A stretch of 64,000 bases of DNA, taken from NCBI RefSeq assembly GCF_003852315.1, contig NZ_CP027762.1:3081501-3145500 (forward strand). The letters are read 5' to 3'. The stretch is from Pseudomonas sp. LBUM920. Its GTDB lineage: Bacteria > Pseudomonadota > Gammaproteobacteria > Pseudomonadales > Pseudomonadaceae. Both the position numbers and the translations under genes were made by a program. Each line of letters starts with the position of its first letter. The stretch's first letter is position 1. The notes beneath the pieces are model-generated. The model saw only the letters and a list, made by a program, of their open reading frames with translations. It ran no database searches and was not told where the DNA came from. Of this stretch, positions 18,230 to 27,934 are shown piece after piece.

Positions 18230-19435
18230 TCACGTCACCGCTTCAGGCTTTGCCTCAGCTGACAGGCGCACGCCTAAACCGTAGAGCACTGCGCCGGCGA
18301 TGATGAAGAGCGCCAGCATGTAAAACATGTGGTGGGCCGGTTGCGTCGCCAGCATCACGCCACACAGCACCGGGCCTAACGCTGCGCCGATGTTGCTGAG
18401 GTTCTGCGCGGCGTAATACATGCCCCGCAGAGGGTCCGGCGCGATGGTGTCGATAAACATGTATTCAGCCGGGAATACGATGATTTCACCCACGGTGAAG
18501 ATGGCCATGGCGATCACCCACACCGTCAGCGTGGTCGACAGCGCAAAACCGCCCAGCCCGACGATGAACAGGCTAAGCCCAGCGGCGAGCCACAGGTTCA
18601 GGTGTTTGTGGGTGATCCGTTTGCCGAGGCTGTATTGCAGGCAGATAACCATCAGGGCGTTGGTCGCGACAACGCTGCTGATAATGCGGTAGGCCGTCTG
18701 GGGGTTGCTGGTGACTATCAGGTACTGCGAGAGGTAAGCGGTGAACTGGCCGAACACCACCGCGCTCAGCACCCCGCCCAAGGTAAAGCACACCAGGCGG
18801 TAGTCGCGCAGCAGCACTTTGCCGACGGCCAAAAATGGCGTGGTTTGCCGGTTTGCCTCGGCTGTTGCCAGGCCTGTGTCGCCCCACACGAAGTAGACAA
18901 AAAAATAGCCGGCTCCCAGTCCCGCCGACAGCAGGAACGGCAGGCTGGTGTCCAGCGCGGCCACGCCGGCACCGAGGAACGGCCCGACGGCGTAGCCAAT
19001 ATTGGTCAGCGTGTACTTGATCGAAAACACTTCACTGCGCTGGTCAAGGGGAAGCAGGCTGCCAAACCCGGCTTTCACCGCGATATCGATGACGGCATAG
19101 GCCAGGTTGATTGCCACCAGGCACGCATAAAACAGCCCGAGACCAGACGCGATGAAGGCGCCGAGAAAACCTGCCGTGAAGACGGCGCAGGCCGTAAGGA
19201 TGAGCCGGTAACTGGAGAGGCTATCGACCAGGAAACCGCCATACAGGCTCAGCAGTGAGCCGATGATCAGCGTGCTGCCGATCACCAGGCCGACCTCGGC
19301 AATGCTCAAGCCAAAGTGGCCGGATACATAAATCACCAGGTAGGGCAGCGTGATGGCCCGGGCGAGGGTTAGCACCAATGAAGCGCAGAGAAGCAGATTG
19401 AGGGTGGCGGGATATTTTTTCAGCGTGGCGAGCAT
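18230..19435 (-). CDS. MFS transporter (12 TM, MdtH-like)
   Basis: A 401-aa major facilitator with about 12 hydrophobic segments. Between segments 2 and 3 lies LSLYGGFLVDSLSSYRLI, a degenerate form of the motif A loop. The C-terminal half has the matching pattern YMFIDTIAPDPLRGMYYAAQNLSNIG, as in MdtH/YceL-type efflux carriers. ATG 19435 has GAGG 5 nt upstream and is preferred over 19453. It is divergent from the LysR gene at 19577 across a 141-bp gap, so the LysR protein may regulate it. Substrate unknown. Confidence 0.85.
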   Translation of the reverse strand: MLATLKKYPATLNLLLCASLVLTLARAITLPYLVIYVSGHFGLSIAEVGLVIGSTLIIGSLLSLYGGFLVDSLSSYRLILTACAVFTAGFLGAFIASGLGLFYACLVAINLAYAVIDIAVKAGFGSLLPLDQRSEVFSIKYTLTNIGYAVGPFLGAGVAALDTSLPFLLSAGLGAGYFFVYFVWGDTGLATAEANRQTTPFLAVGKVLLRDYRLVCFTLGGVLSAVVFGQFTAYLSQYLIVTSNPQTAYRIISSVVATNALMVICLQYSLGKRITHKHLNLWLAAGLSLFIVGLGGFALSTTLTVWVIAMAIFTVGEIIVFPAEYMFIDTIAPDPLRGMYYAAQNLSNIGAALGPVLCGVMLATQPAHHMFYMLALFIIAGAVLYGLGVRLSAEAKPEAVT

Positions 19436-19576
19436 TCGAGCCTCATCGTCCATTTATAAGGTGCAAGCGTCGCAAGTCGCTCGTCCGGATCGACGCAGCT
19501 TACTGTTGATCTGAATTCTGATTTAGGATGCTTTTTATCAAAAGCCACGAACTGAATTCATGAATAAGGGCCGCGT

Positions 19577-20488
19577 ATGTTTTCCTCCGAGCGCTTGAAG
19601 GGTATCGATGTGTTCGTCTGCGTCGCGCAGTACGGCAGCTTCACGGCGGCCGCCGAGAAAATGAACCTGACGGCGTCTGCCGTGAGTAAAGGCATCGCCA
19701 GGCTGGAAAAGCGACTGGGCGCGCGACTGTTCCAACGCACGACGCGCACGTTGGCGTTGACCGATGCCGGTGCCGCGTTTCTGCGTACCTGTACGGGGGT
19801 GCTGGCCGATCTGGAAGACGCCGAGCTGTCGCTGCAAGCCGAAAACACCGAGCCTCGCGGGCGCGTGCGCATCGACTTGCCAGGCCCATACGGGCGCGTG
19901 CAGGTGCTCCCGATTCTTCTGCCGTGGCTGCAGGCGCACCCGTTGGTGGTGCCGCATATTTCCTTCTCTGACGGCCATATCGACCCGTTCAAGGAGGGCG
20001 TGGACATTGCACTGCGCATTGGTGACGGTCACGCCTGGCCGCACACGGTGGAGCATCGGCGGCTGACACGTGAGTGGCATGTGTTTTGTGCATCGCCGGC
20101 ATACCTGGCTCGCCATGGCACGCCGTTGTCCGACCGCGACCTGGAGCAGCACCAGTGCATTGCCTATGGCTGGGTGGATGGACGCATCAGCCCTTGGCGC
20201 TACACCGGCGAGGAGGGCACGACACTGCACAGGCCACTCACGCCGCAACTGGTGGTAGGCAATGGCGAAGGGCTGGTGATGGCCGCACTGGCGGGCTGCG
20301 GTATCGTCGAGTTGCCATCCTGGCTGATCAAGCAACCGTTGCAGGACGGCGCGTTGGTCGAGGTACTGCCGCAACTGGCGACGCCGGGGTTTGAGGTCAA
20401 CCTGGCCTGGGTCAAAAGCCGGCAAGACCAGCCCAGGGTTCGCGTGGTGCTGGAGGCGCTGATTGCCGGTTTGAGTTCACTCGAATAA
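19577..20488 (+). CDS. LysR-family transcriptional regulator
   Basis: A 303-aa LysR protein. The winged helix-turn-helix is at residues 5-64 (FVCVAQYGSFTAAAEKMNLTASAVSKGIARLEKRLGARLFQRTTR), followed by an effector-binding domain with GRVRIDLPGPYGR at about residue 94 and GCGIVELPSWL near 240. The sequence belongs to the large LTTR subgroup that often sits divergent from MFS or oxidoreductase genes. Here the divergent neighbour is the MFS carrier, and self-regulation plus control of that carrier is the usual arrangement. The inducer is unknown. Confidence 0.9.
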   Translation: MFSSERLKGIDVFVCVAQYGSFTAAAEKMNLTASAVSKGIARLEKRLGARLFQRTTRTLALTDAGAAFLRTCTGVLADLEDAELSLQAENTEPRGRVRIDLPGPYGRVQVLPILLPWLQAHPLVVPHISFSDGHIDPFKEGVDIALRIGDGHAWPHTVEHRRLTREWHVFCASPAYLARHGTPLSDRDLEQHQCIAYGWVDGRISPWRYTGEEGTTLHRPLTPQLVVGNGEGLVMAALAGCGIVELPSWLIKQPLQDGALVEVLPQLATPGFEVNLAWVKSRQDQPRVRVVLEALIAGLSSLE

Positions 20489-20648
20489 TCAGTGGCTTTG
20501 CGGCTGGCACGAATGCGCGATTGGCTGACACAAGATTGATCCTGATCAGGTGCCCTGCCTGGCAGCGCCTCTAACCTTATGCTTCCATCAAAGGCCAGGG
20601 AGGGCTCAATGAGTGCCTCGGGTCGCGTATCTCAAGGAAGAGTCAGCT

Positions 20649-22367
20649 ATGCGGTCATTGAAGATCCTGTTGTTATCGTCGGCGTTCAACGGTTTGACCC
20701 AACGCGCCTGGCTGGACTTGCGCCAGGCAGGTCACGCGCCCAGCGTGGTGCTGTTCACCGATGCCGCCACGGTGTGCGAGCAGGTCGAGGCGTCAGGCGC
20801 CGATGTGGTGATTTGCCCGTTTCTGAAGGACCGTGTGCCACAGCAGCTGTGGAGCAACCCGGAACGCCCGGTCGTGATCATCCATCCGGGAATCGTCGGC
20901 GACCGGGGCGCCAGCGCGCTGGACTGGGCCATCACCCGGCAGGTCGACCGCTGGGGCGTGACCGCCCTGCAGGCGGTGGAGGAAATGGACGCCGGGCCGA
21001 TCTGGTCGACCCGTGAATTCGACATGCCGGCTGATGTGCGCAAATCCGAGCTGTACAACGGGCGGGTGAGTGACGCAGCCATCGATTGCATCCGCGACGT
21101 GGTGGCAAAATTCGCCCGGGGCTTCGTCCCGACGCCGCTTGATGACACGCAGCCCGATGTCATCGGGCGATTGCAGCCAAACATGACCCAGGCCGACCGC
21201 AGCTTCAGTTGGTTCGATTGCGCACGCTTCATCAAACGCAGCATTGACGCCGCCGATGGCCAGCCCGGTGTGCTGGCGAGCATCAGGGGCGGGCAGTATT
21301 ACGTGTACGACGCGCACCTGGACTCACGCCACGGCATTCCGGGAGACATTCTTGCGGTACAGGACGACGCGGTGCTGGTGGCGGCCGGTGATCACAGCCT
21401 GTGGATCGGCTCGCTCAAGCGCAAAGCCCAGCCTGGGGAGGAGACCTTCAAGTTGCCGGCCCGCCACGTGCTGGCCGAGAAACTCGCAGGCATTCCCGTG
21501 CTGGACAGCACCCTCGCCAGCCACACGTGGAATGAACAGGCCTATCAACCGATTCGCTACCGAGAGTCAGGGCCTGTCGGTGAACTGACGTTTGAGTTCT
21601 ACAACGGCGCCATGAGCACCGAGCAATGCCAGCGTCTGGTGGCTGCACTGCGTTGGGCCAAGGCGCGGGACACCCACGTGTTGTTGATCAAGGGCGGGCG
21701 TGGCAGCTTTTCCAACGGCGTGCACCTCAATGTGATCCAAGCCGCCGCGGTGCCTGGGCTGGAAGCCTGGGCCAACATCCAGGCCATCGACGATGTGTGC
21801 AAGGAGCTGCTCACGGCCCGGCAGCTGGTGATCAGCGGCCTGACCGGCAGTGCCGGAGCCGGCGGCGTCATGCTGGCGTTGGCGGCCGACATCGTTTTTG
21901 CCCGTGAGGGCGTGGTACTCAACCCGCATTACAAAACCATGGGCTTGTATGGCTCCGAATACTGGACCTACAGCCTGCCACGTGCCGTCGGCAGCGAAGT
22001 GGCGCACCGGCTCACGCAAGAATGCCTGCCGATCAGTGCCCACCAGGCCCAGCACTACGGCATGGTTCAGGCCATCGGCCCACGGTGCCCACAGGCGTTT
22101 GGCCTATGGCTTATGCAACAAGCCACCCGCGCGCTCGACGATGAGCACTACGTGCTGGCGCGCGCGCGCAAGGCAACGATGGACCTGGATCAGGTTGAAC
22201 GCTGTCGCGAACACGAACTGGCACACATGCAGCAGGACATGGTGCACAACCGCCAACAGTTCGCCGAGAAGTGCCGCAACTTCGTGTTCAAACGCAAGAC
22301 GTGCCAAACCCCGCAACGCCTGATGGCGCCATGGGCTGTGGCGCGCAAGGTGGCGTTGGTTGAGTGA
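20649..22367 (+). CDS. hypX: HypX-like two-domain formyltransferase/enoyl-CoA-hydratase protein
   Basis: A 572-aa protein. Residues 1-270 resemble the 10-formyl-THF hydrolase/transferase domain, with HPGIVGDRGASALDWAI at about 83-99, the H-P-G-x-x-G-D-R-G motif typical of HypX. Residues 320-520 resemble an enoyl-CoA hydratase/isomerase, with ITGLTGSAGAGGVMLALAAD-like oxyanion loop near 410. In hydrogen bacteria HypX makes CO from formyl-THF for the [NiFe] hydrogenase active site, via formyl-CoA. No hydrogenase or other hyp gene is in this window. ATG 20649 follows AAGGAAGAG; a GTG-start extension to 20613 is less likely. It converges with the mexT 3' end remnant at 22386, so it was the original neighbour of mexT before the island arrived. 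Confidence 0.85.
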   Translation: MRSLKILLLSSAFNGLTQRAWLDLRQAGHAPSVVLFTDAATVCEQVEASGADVVICPFLKDRVPQQLWSNPERPVVIIHPGIVGDRGASALDWAITRQVDRWGVTALQAVEEMDAGPIWSTREFDMPADVRKSELYNGRVSDAAIDCIRDVVAKFARGFVPTPLDDTQPDVIGRLQPNMTQADRSFSWFDCARFIKRSIDAADGQPGVLASIRGGQYYVYDAHLDSRHGIPGDILAVQDDAVLVAAGDHSLWIGSLKRKAQPGEETFKLPARHVLAEKLAGIPVLDSTLASHTWNEQAYQPIRYRESGPVGELTFEFYNGAMSTEQCQRLVAALRWAKARDTHVLLIKGGRGSFSNGVHLNVIQAAAVPGLEAWANIQAIDDVCKELLTARQLVISGLTGSAGAGGVMLALAADIVFAREGVVLNPHYKTMGLYGSEYWTYSLPRAVGSEVAHRLTQECLPISAHQAQHYGMVQAIGPRCPQAFGLWLMQQATRALDDEHYVLARARKATMDLDQVERCREHELAHMQQDMVHNRQQFAEKCRNFVFKRKTCQTPQRLMAPWAVARKVALVE

Positions 22368-22385
22368 GGGGGTTGCAGGTGGTGG

Positions 22386-22420
22386 TCAGAGGCTGTCGGG
22401 ATCGCCAAAAAACATTTTGA
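22386..22420 (-). repeat. attL: duplicated 3' end of mexT with 14-bp core
   Basis: On the minus strand these bases encode K-M-F-F-G-D-P-D-S-L and a TGA stop, the same ending as mexT (Q-M-F-F-G-D-P-E-S-L stop at 45122). The identical core TCGCCAAAAAACAT lies at 22402-22415 and again at 45138-45151. Left of the core the sequences differ only at synonymous or conservative positions; right of it they are unrelated. This is the signature of integration into a gene 3' end, with the left copy being the displaced native end. Confidence 0.85.
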
Positions 22421-22461
22421 CATGGCTCTAGGACAGTACTTTCAGCTTGAAAAAATCGATT

Positions 22462-22489
22462 TATGCCCCCAGTCATGCCCCCAGTTGCG
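22462..22489 (+). repeat. Left arm-type repeat pair of the island
   Basis: Two copies of ATGCCCCCAGT in tandem about 50 bp inside attL. The same arrangement with a few changes occurs at 45015-45044, about 100 bp inside attR and in the same orientation. Such paired direct repeats near the core are typical of integrase arm-binding sites; that role is inferred. The rest of 22421-22758 shows no gene I can support. Confidence 0.6.
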
Positions 22490-22758
22490 CTGAGTGTGCA
22501 AGCGATCGCGATTTGCGATTTCTGACGCGGACCTCGGTGGCCATGGCTGGCATTCAGTGCACCCCCCGTATACCGGATGACCAATCCGAATCCGGCAAAT
22601 CCTTGGTGGTTCGATGAGTCGATATCCTTATTCGAAGTTGCCCGGGCTATCTTTCAGCACCTGTCCTGAAATAAGTTGGCTGGCAGAGTGGGGGGGCTAG
22701 AGGGAGCGTCTCACCTTCGTTGTTCCTGGCCAGTCATGTCTGTGTCTTGGATCGCTGA
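22490..22758. other. Non-coding left edge of island
   Basis: Between the arm repeats and the parE gene no credible open frame or RNA structure was recognised. It may hold the remnants of a lost integrase region. Confidence 0.5.
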
Positions 22759-23115
22759 TCAGTCATCAGGCAAGTGCAACTGCACGTCCATGGCGTCATG
22801 AAGGAGTCGGACGACCTCGATCACCTCGTCATTTGCTACACGATAAAATACGACGTGGCGTGGGCTTTTGACCGTCCCATGAGGATGTTTAGCTTGCTGG
22901 CGCGAATAGACGAGGTGATAGCTGCGCAGGCCTGGTGCAAGCTCATTGCGCTCGTGGCTGCCAATGCGATAAGGCGTGGAGGCAATCCCTTGCAGCGCCG
23001 CGAGGATCAGCGCTTGATACCGTTGCCTTGCTTGATCACCGAACTGCGTCTGGGAGCGCCTGAGAATGTCGATAATGTCGGTGCGTGCCGCATCGGAAAT
23101 CCGATACTGCCACAT
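22759..23115 (-). CDS. parE: ParE/RelE-family toxin
   Basis: A 118-aa toxin of the ParE branch. Visible features are an N-terminal W-x-Y-x-I-S-D-A-A-R-T-D-I pattern, a central helical hairpin with FGDQARQRYQALI, the basic segment GSHERNELAPGLRSYHLVYSR, and the C-terminal strand VVFYRVANDEVIEVVRLLHD characteristic of ParE proteins, which poison DNA gyrase. It is slightly longer than average because of a Lys/His-rich insertion near residues 75-85. It starts 2 nt after parD, the usual operon order. In an island it may stabilise inheritance. Confidence 0.88.
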   Translation of the reverse strand: MWQYRISDAARTDIIDILRRSQTQFGDQARQRYQALILAALQGIASTPYRIGSHERNELAPGLRSYHLVYSRQQAKHPHGTVKSPRHVVFYRVANDEVIEVVRLLHDAMDVQLHLPDD

Positions 23116-23117
23116 GC

Positions 23118-23408
23118 TCAGTGTTTCTCTTTCGTCGGGATCTTTGCCTCCAGGCTGAAGCCCTCGAGGTAGTGCTCCAGATCCCCTTCGTTCACCTGAG
23201 TAAAGCGCCCGTGTTCAAGATCCATGATGCCAATCGAGGTCGCCTGACGCAGGGCTTCAATTTTGGCAGTGTCTTCGGCGACGCGCTTCTCCAATAGCCG
23301 CAAACCTTCCCGCAGCACTTCGCTGGCATTCTGATAGCGGCCAGACTGAACAAGGTCATGGATAACCTGTTCCTGGTGAGGGGTGAGCACAACGTTTCGC
23401 GTCGCCAT
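23118..23408 (-). CDS. parD: ParD-family antitoxin
   Basis: A 96-aa antitoxin. The N-terminal ribbon-helix-helix (RNVVLTPHQEQVIHDLVQSGRYQNASEVLREGLRLLE, residues 4-39) binds the operon operator; the acidic, flexible C-terminus would wrap the toxin. ATG 23408 has GGAG 6 nt upstream. It precedes parE by 2 nt, so both are co-translated and probably self-repressed. Confidence 0.9.
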   Translation of the reverse strand: MATRNVVLTPHQEQVIHDLVQSGRYQNASEVLREGLRLLEKRVAEDTAKIEALRQATSIGIMDLEHGRFTQVNEGDLEHYLEGFSLEAKIPTKEKH

Positions 23409-23455
23409 AATGAGCTCCAGCCTTAGGCAAACAAGTTCTATCGAGCATTGGCATT

Positions 23456-23960
23456 TTATGCCATTTTGCTGACGGACATATAGTTTGAGATTTGAATCTG
23501 ACCAACTCTGTCGTACGGGGTATGAGCGAACGCGGGATCCACATCGGCTTTCGCGACGATGGATTTCATCTTGACTTTGGCATCGATAAAGCCGTAGTCA
23601 GCCAAGACGAGAGGGTGGTCGCAGCGGCTGACGACACTCAAGCATTGCTCCTGAATGGCTTCGGCATATCCAGCAAGCTGTTCCGCGTCCCCTGGATCTG
23701 CAGCTTCAACCCCACAAATTAGTGCCGGCAGCGATCATCGCACCCATGAGGGTGACCCATTTCGTCCAGAAATCTACGTCTATGATGCGCTCCAACGCTC
23801 GTCACTTCTTTGCAAGCTTTCGCTGAATCGTCGGCTGAATGTACCGCGCCCGTTCGATGCGTCCCAGGCGCTTACCGAGTCGCTCTGCCAGCTCCAAGTC
23901 GCCTGCGCCGTCACTACTATGACGATGTGATGTTTCATGCCCATTGCCACTGAACGTTTT
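23456..23960 (-). pseudogene. Remnants of two or more decayed genes
   Basis: The minus strand holds coding-like pieces without usable starts. The first is a 53-codon frame ending ...RLGRIERARYIQPTIQRK and stop at 23802. Next is a frame with FWTKWVTLMGAMIAAGTNLW, hydrophobic, ending at 23706. The last is a frame continuing as EAADPGDAEQLAGYAEAIQ and ending at 23456. Removing one G from the GGGG at about 23709-23712 would join the last two frames. I do not recognise the family. The rest of this 760-bp gap (23961-24166 and 23409-23455) shows nothing clear. Confidence 0.4.
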
Positions 23961-24166
23961 TCGCTAAGCATGCCTACTCGCTCGGCAGTGAGAAATTGAG
24001 CATTCACGGAGGGGGGGCTTCAAAAAATACGAAGCAGCGTCATGTGATGGGCGGTCAATCCAAAATCTAGCATCAGCAGAAACGCCTGCACGAAAGGGCA
24101 TGGCATTGGATTGAAAAGGAGCTCGCATTAGTGATGATGCGAGCCCGACTTTTGACATGCCCAGCG

Positions 24167-27100
24167 TTACTGGGGAGCCATTCTGAGATTCAGAAGCTGA
24201 TGATAAATAGTGATTCTGCTACCATTTATATATCGTGCCTCCTCGTAGTAGCGAGCTTGAGCTTTAGGTGTACTCATATGCTTCATATTCAGACTGGCGG
24301 GCGTGCCGATATCAAACCCTTTATATTGCAAGTTTTGTACGTATGAGACGTACTCGGTGCAGAGGCTTGAGAAGTCATCACTGGATGTATAAACAATAAC
24401 AAACACTGGACTGACACCTGGTGAATTGTAGCCGAATGTTTTATCCAAGTGTTCCTTGATTACTTTCCTTTCAATGCTCTGGCCGAGACGGAAGGCCTCA
24501 ATGATCGAAATTAGGTTACCTTTACTATCCTCAATCCACCCATCTGTCTCACCCACTCCAAGGCCGGAAGCCGACCATCCCATACGAGATTGGTCATGAA
24601 CAGTCCAGCCGATGAATTTCATTTTCTGCCTGAGCAACGACACCATCCAGTCATTGATCATGTCTTCAACGTCTAGAGAAATGACATTTTTAGACTTGGC
24701 TGCGGGCTTCTTTCGCAGCAAGTTGGCATTTCTCATGAGCAGTTCGGTGCCTATCTGTTCAATGATTTCGAGCAAATAGTCGTCGATTGAATTAGTCGGC
24801 TCTATGAGGATCTGGCTCTGGTCACTAGCACCCAAAGCTCTAATTCGCAACCAGCTGGATCTCAAGTCCATGTGCATTGACTCAATCGCCCTCACCGGCA
24901 TCGGAGCGATCTGGAGTTGGTGCTGAGGGGCTGGCTTAAGCAAGCTAGACTGAAGGCTGATCAATTCGCTGCGTGCAGACTCAGAACTATCGCCAAGTTT
25001 AGCAAGAAGGCCCCGAATATAGTCCATTGCTTCTTCTAGGCGACCAGATTTGTTCAGGTACTCTGACCGCACATCCGCAAACTGGTAGCTGCCTCGCTGA
25101 CGATTAGTCGCCATCCCCCAAAACTGGCTAAATTCTGAATGACGTGATGTCATCAGGCACGCCTGAAGGACGCTGTGCAGGTTTTCATCTGCAAATTCAA
25201 CGCGTCCCTCAAGCATGTGTGCCTCAAACACCCCCATCCAGGCGTCTGAGTGCTCATTAAGTAGCGTGGCTGCTTCGGCTGGAGTTGGGGCGGAGACAGC
25301 ACTCCTAACCAAGCCGGTGGCGTTTTGGAGCGTAGGCGATGCTCTCACCAGCTGAGCAAATTGATCGATCGCTTTGCTTCTGTCAATGGAGATATTGATC
25401 GTAGCTATAAGGTACCTTTTGTACTCGTTAACCGATTTATTTACTTCCTGCTCATCGGCATTGATTAGATGGATTCGAAGAAGCTCAAGTTTCTCCACCA
25501 GTGCACGACTCTTATCGTCGAAAATTTCTTTCAATTCGACTTTGGCGAGTAGTTCGATAGCGTTATTTTTGTGGGATTTGTGAGCGCCGTCTCTAATGCT
25601 ATTTAGAAAAAATTTGGCAACAGGTATATGGCCGTTATTCGCGGCTCTAAGGGATAAGTCGAAAATTTCCGGAACCCAATATTGTTTCTCGGCTTTCAAG
25701 TCCCTGCTATTTATCAGTGCCGAGACCCTGTCCTTGCGCTCTTGAAGAATGATCCTATCAAGAAGAATTAGCAACGCACTTAACGGTGCTACCTGACTGA
25801 CAAGCTTATCCAGAAGGCCGCCATAAGCCTCGTTAGAGAAGTCGTTTGCCATGTCGCAGATGGCTGGCCAGAGATGCAGTGGCCTGTAGCTCGAATTATC
25901 ATTCGTATAGTCTAACGCCCCGGAATATTTATCGGGGGCGAATCCAAAACGCTCTATGATCGAACAGAGCTCTTCTGTGATTTCGCCTCTGATAGCTTCG
26001 TCCACAGAGTCACTGTAAATCTTTAAAAGCACTCTGAGGTGCAGCCTGACACCAGAGTTCAGATTGCTCGATTCTTTAACAGGTAGTTCCTCGTTACGGT
26101 CTTCCCACGCGCTCAAAGCATTCAACCATCGCCTACGTTGTGGCTTTGACATGTTCGACAGTAGTTGATTCCAGTTCAGCTCATCAAACGCGAGTGGATC
26201 ATCGCCGCTGCTATCCTCACCTGATCGTCGTCTCCGGAGCACTTGCAGGTAACTGTCGATGAGAATTTTGGTCAGTTGACCAGGCAGGTGACTACCGAGA
26301 CCTTTCCGTTCTTCTGCTATTTCGATAGTCCAGAACAATACTAGCCAACTACCCAGCGGGGCGGATTTGGAGGAAGCTTTATCTCGGAGCCAACCACGCA
26401 CGAGCTCTCCAATGAGTGCCAGATGGTCTTCAAAGAGATTCTGTTTATAACCATCACTTGTCAGGTATCTTAAAGCTGTAACTGCGGCCTTTATGTTGGG
26501 TAGCCGCGTGTCCGTTATGGATTGGGTACGCGAACTTCGAGTGACCTCGTAGTCGACAAACCATTCGACCATTTCGCAAATGGATTCAAGCGCGCTCGGC
26601 ACATGGGTGTATTCGAAGCCGCTTTCGAATCCATTGCAATACACCTCAAGCCCTTGCGTCCACACGAGATCCTGCCAGATTTGTTCGTAATCAACTTTGG
26701 TTGAAACTCTGCGCGCAGTTTTTGCGATATTTCGATACAAGCTGATCAGGCCGATGTGGCTTGTCGGCCTGAAGGACAGCAAAAAGCACAGATAGCTCGG
26801 GTCAGACACATGTGAGAAAAAAATATTTACAAGTTTTGGGGCCGTGTGCGAATACTCGATCAGTGCCCGGGTAAGCGGGAAACTGTTTTGTATCGAGTGA
26901 ACATTATACTCATGCCTTATGATTAGTCCTACAAGATGATCTGTAATGCGGTCGCGATCATCATACCCGCCCCGCGCATTCTCTCTGAACCATACGACAC
27001 GCTCAAGCAGCGTTGCCTTCGGCTTTCGAAGCATGTCGCTGATGACACCTTGTAAAGGCTGCAGTGAGAGCGCATCAGCATAGACAGCCTCATTGGAGCC

Positions 27101-27901
27101 GCTCTTGTGAAATCGCTGAGTCAGTGATTCGGTGTGATTGTGGCTAAGTGCCATATCGGCTGCGTAGCCAGACCAGTCTTCAAGAAGCGTCTGGTCAGAT
27201 TTGATGTATAAGAAAGCGCAGCCAAGAAATTCATCAAGGTCAATGGCGTGATCAAAGTCTATCTCAAAAACATAAGGCCTCTCCGCCGCAACAGACATCC
27301 TTACGACGTATTCGGAAAAGGCTGCATCGAGATCCTGGCAACTGACCCGCAGCATCTTCCAAAGGCACGTTCCCACGCCAAAAATGTCATGATTTTCAAT
27401 GGTTAATCGCAGGTGATCACCTTCCGGTGTAAGTCGATCACCAAGCAATCTTAGATCAGAATCACCTATAACATTTCTAGGCAGGCGCAGGTGTGGTGAC
27501 GAGAGTTCCCCACCGCGATAGCGAATTTCATGTAGGAAGTGATGAGCATTCAACTCGCTGCGCAGCTGCGCTGGCATATCTTCAGAGACCTGCGCAGTTC
27601 TTTGTACGCAAAGATTGTCGTTTGGAAAGCTGATCAAGCGGGCGCTTTCGAGAACTTCAATTTTTACTGACTGCGAAAGATAATATTCCTGTCCGTCACT
27701 GGTAGGCCAAGGTGCTCTGTCTTCAATAAGCGACTTAACGACGTCCCTGGTGAGGTGGGAGGGATAGAGCTCCGACCTGCAAATCAGTGATGCCATCAGT
27801 TCATGAATCTTATCAGGCGGAGGTGATGATTTCTCAGGGTAATTGTCCTGATAAAGGGAAAGTTTTTTCTCCAGATCTTTGATTAGCTCGTAGGCACTCA
27901 T
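24167..27901 (-). CDS. Large protein of unknown function (1244 aa)
   Basis: I do not recognise this family. The protein is predominantly helical and soluble, with no signal peptide and no P-loop that I can find. The middle (about 350-950) is rich in Leu and aromatic residues in a repeat-like helical pattern. The C-terminal 200 residues look like a separate alpha/beta domain: GVGETDGWIEDSKGNLISII, then EAF, resembles the core of a PD-(D/E)XK-like fold (acidic residue, hairpin, then I-I-E-x), although the usual Lys is replaced. ATG 27901 has GGAA 6 nt upstream; the longer frame would begin with TTG. It stands alone between ParDE and decayed genes in an island full of conflict proteins, so a defence role is a guess from context. 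Confidence 0.75.
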   Translation of the reverse strand: MSAYELIKDLEKKLSLYQDNYPEKSSPPPDKIHELMASLICRSELYPSHLTRDVVKSLIEDRAPWPTSDGQEYYLSQSVKIEVLESARLISFPNDNLCVQRTAQVSEDMPAQLRSELNAHHFLHEIRYRGGELSSPHLRLPRNVIGDSDLRLLGDRLTPEGDHLRLTIENHDIFGVGTCLWKMLRVSCQDLDAAFSEYVVRMSVAAERPYVFEIDFDHAIDLDEFLGCAFLYIKSDQTLLEDWSGYAADMALSHNHTESLTQRFHKSGSNEAVYADALSLQPLQGVISDMLRKPKATLLERVVWFRENARGGYDDRDRITDHLVGLIIRHEYNVHSIQNSFPLTRALIEYSHTAPKLVNIFFSHVSDPSYLCFLLSFRPTSHIGLISLYRNIAKTARRVSTKVDYEQIWQDLVWTQGLEVYCNGFESGFEYTHVPSALESICEMVEWFVDYEVTRSSRTQSITDTRLPNIKAAVTALRYLTSDGYKQNLFEDHLALIGELVRGWLRDKASSKSAPLGSWLVLFWTIEIAEERKGLGSHLPGQLTKILIDSYLQVLRRRRSGEDSSGDDPLAFDELNWNQLLSNMSKPQRRRWLNALSAWEDRNEELPVKESSNLNSGVRLHLRVLLKIYSDSVDEAIRGEITEELCSIIERFGFAPDKYSGALDYTNDNSSYRPLHLWPAICDMANDFSNEAYGGLLDKLVSQVAPLSALLILLDRIILQERKDRVSALINSRDLKAEKQYWVPEIFDLSLRAANNGHIPVAKFFLNSIRDGAHKSHKNNAIELLAKVELKEIFDDKSRALVEKLELLRIHLINADEQEVNKSVNEYKRYLIATINISIDRSKAIDQFAQLVRASPTLQNATGLVRSAVSAPTPAEAATLLNEHSDAWMGVFEAHMLEGRVEFADENLHSVLQACLMTSRHSEFSQFWGMATNRQRGSYQFADVRSEYLNKSGRLEEAMDYIRGLLAKLGDSSESARSELISLQSSLLKPAPQHQLQIAPMPVRAIESMHMDLRSSWLRIRALGASDQSQILIEPTNSIDDYLLEIIEQIGTELLMRNANLLRKKPAAKSKNVISLDVEDMINDWMVSLLRQKMKFIGWTVHDQSRMGWSASGLGVGETDGWIEDSKGNLISIIEAFRLGQSIERKVIKEHLDKTFGYNSPGVSPVFVIVYTSSDDFSSLCTEYVSYVQNLQYKGFDIGTPASLNMKHMSTPKAQARYYEEARYINGSRITIYHQLLNLRMAPQ

Positions 27902-27934
27902 ATCATTTCCATAATCAACGGGGCGCACCTTCAA

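Noticed and set aside
22386..22420. Interpretation of the left mexT end as a separate LysR pseudogene
   Set aside because: Only the last 10 codons are present and they coincide with the direct repeat, which fits an attachment site rather than decay of a second gene.
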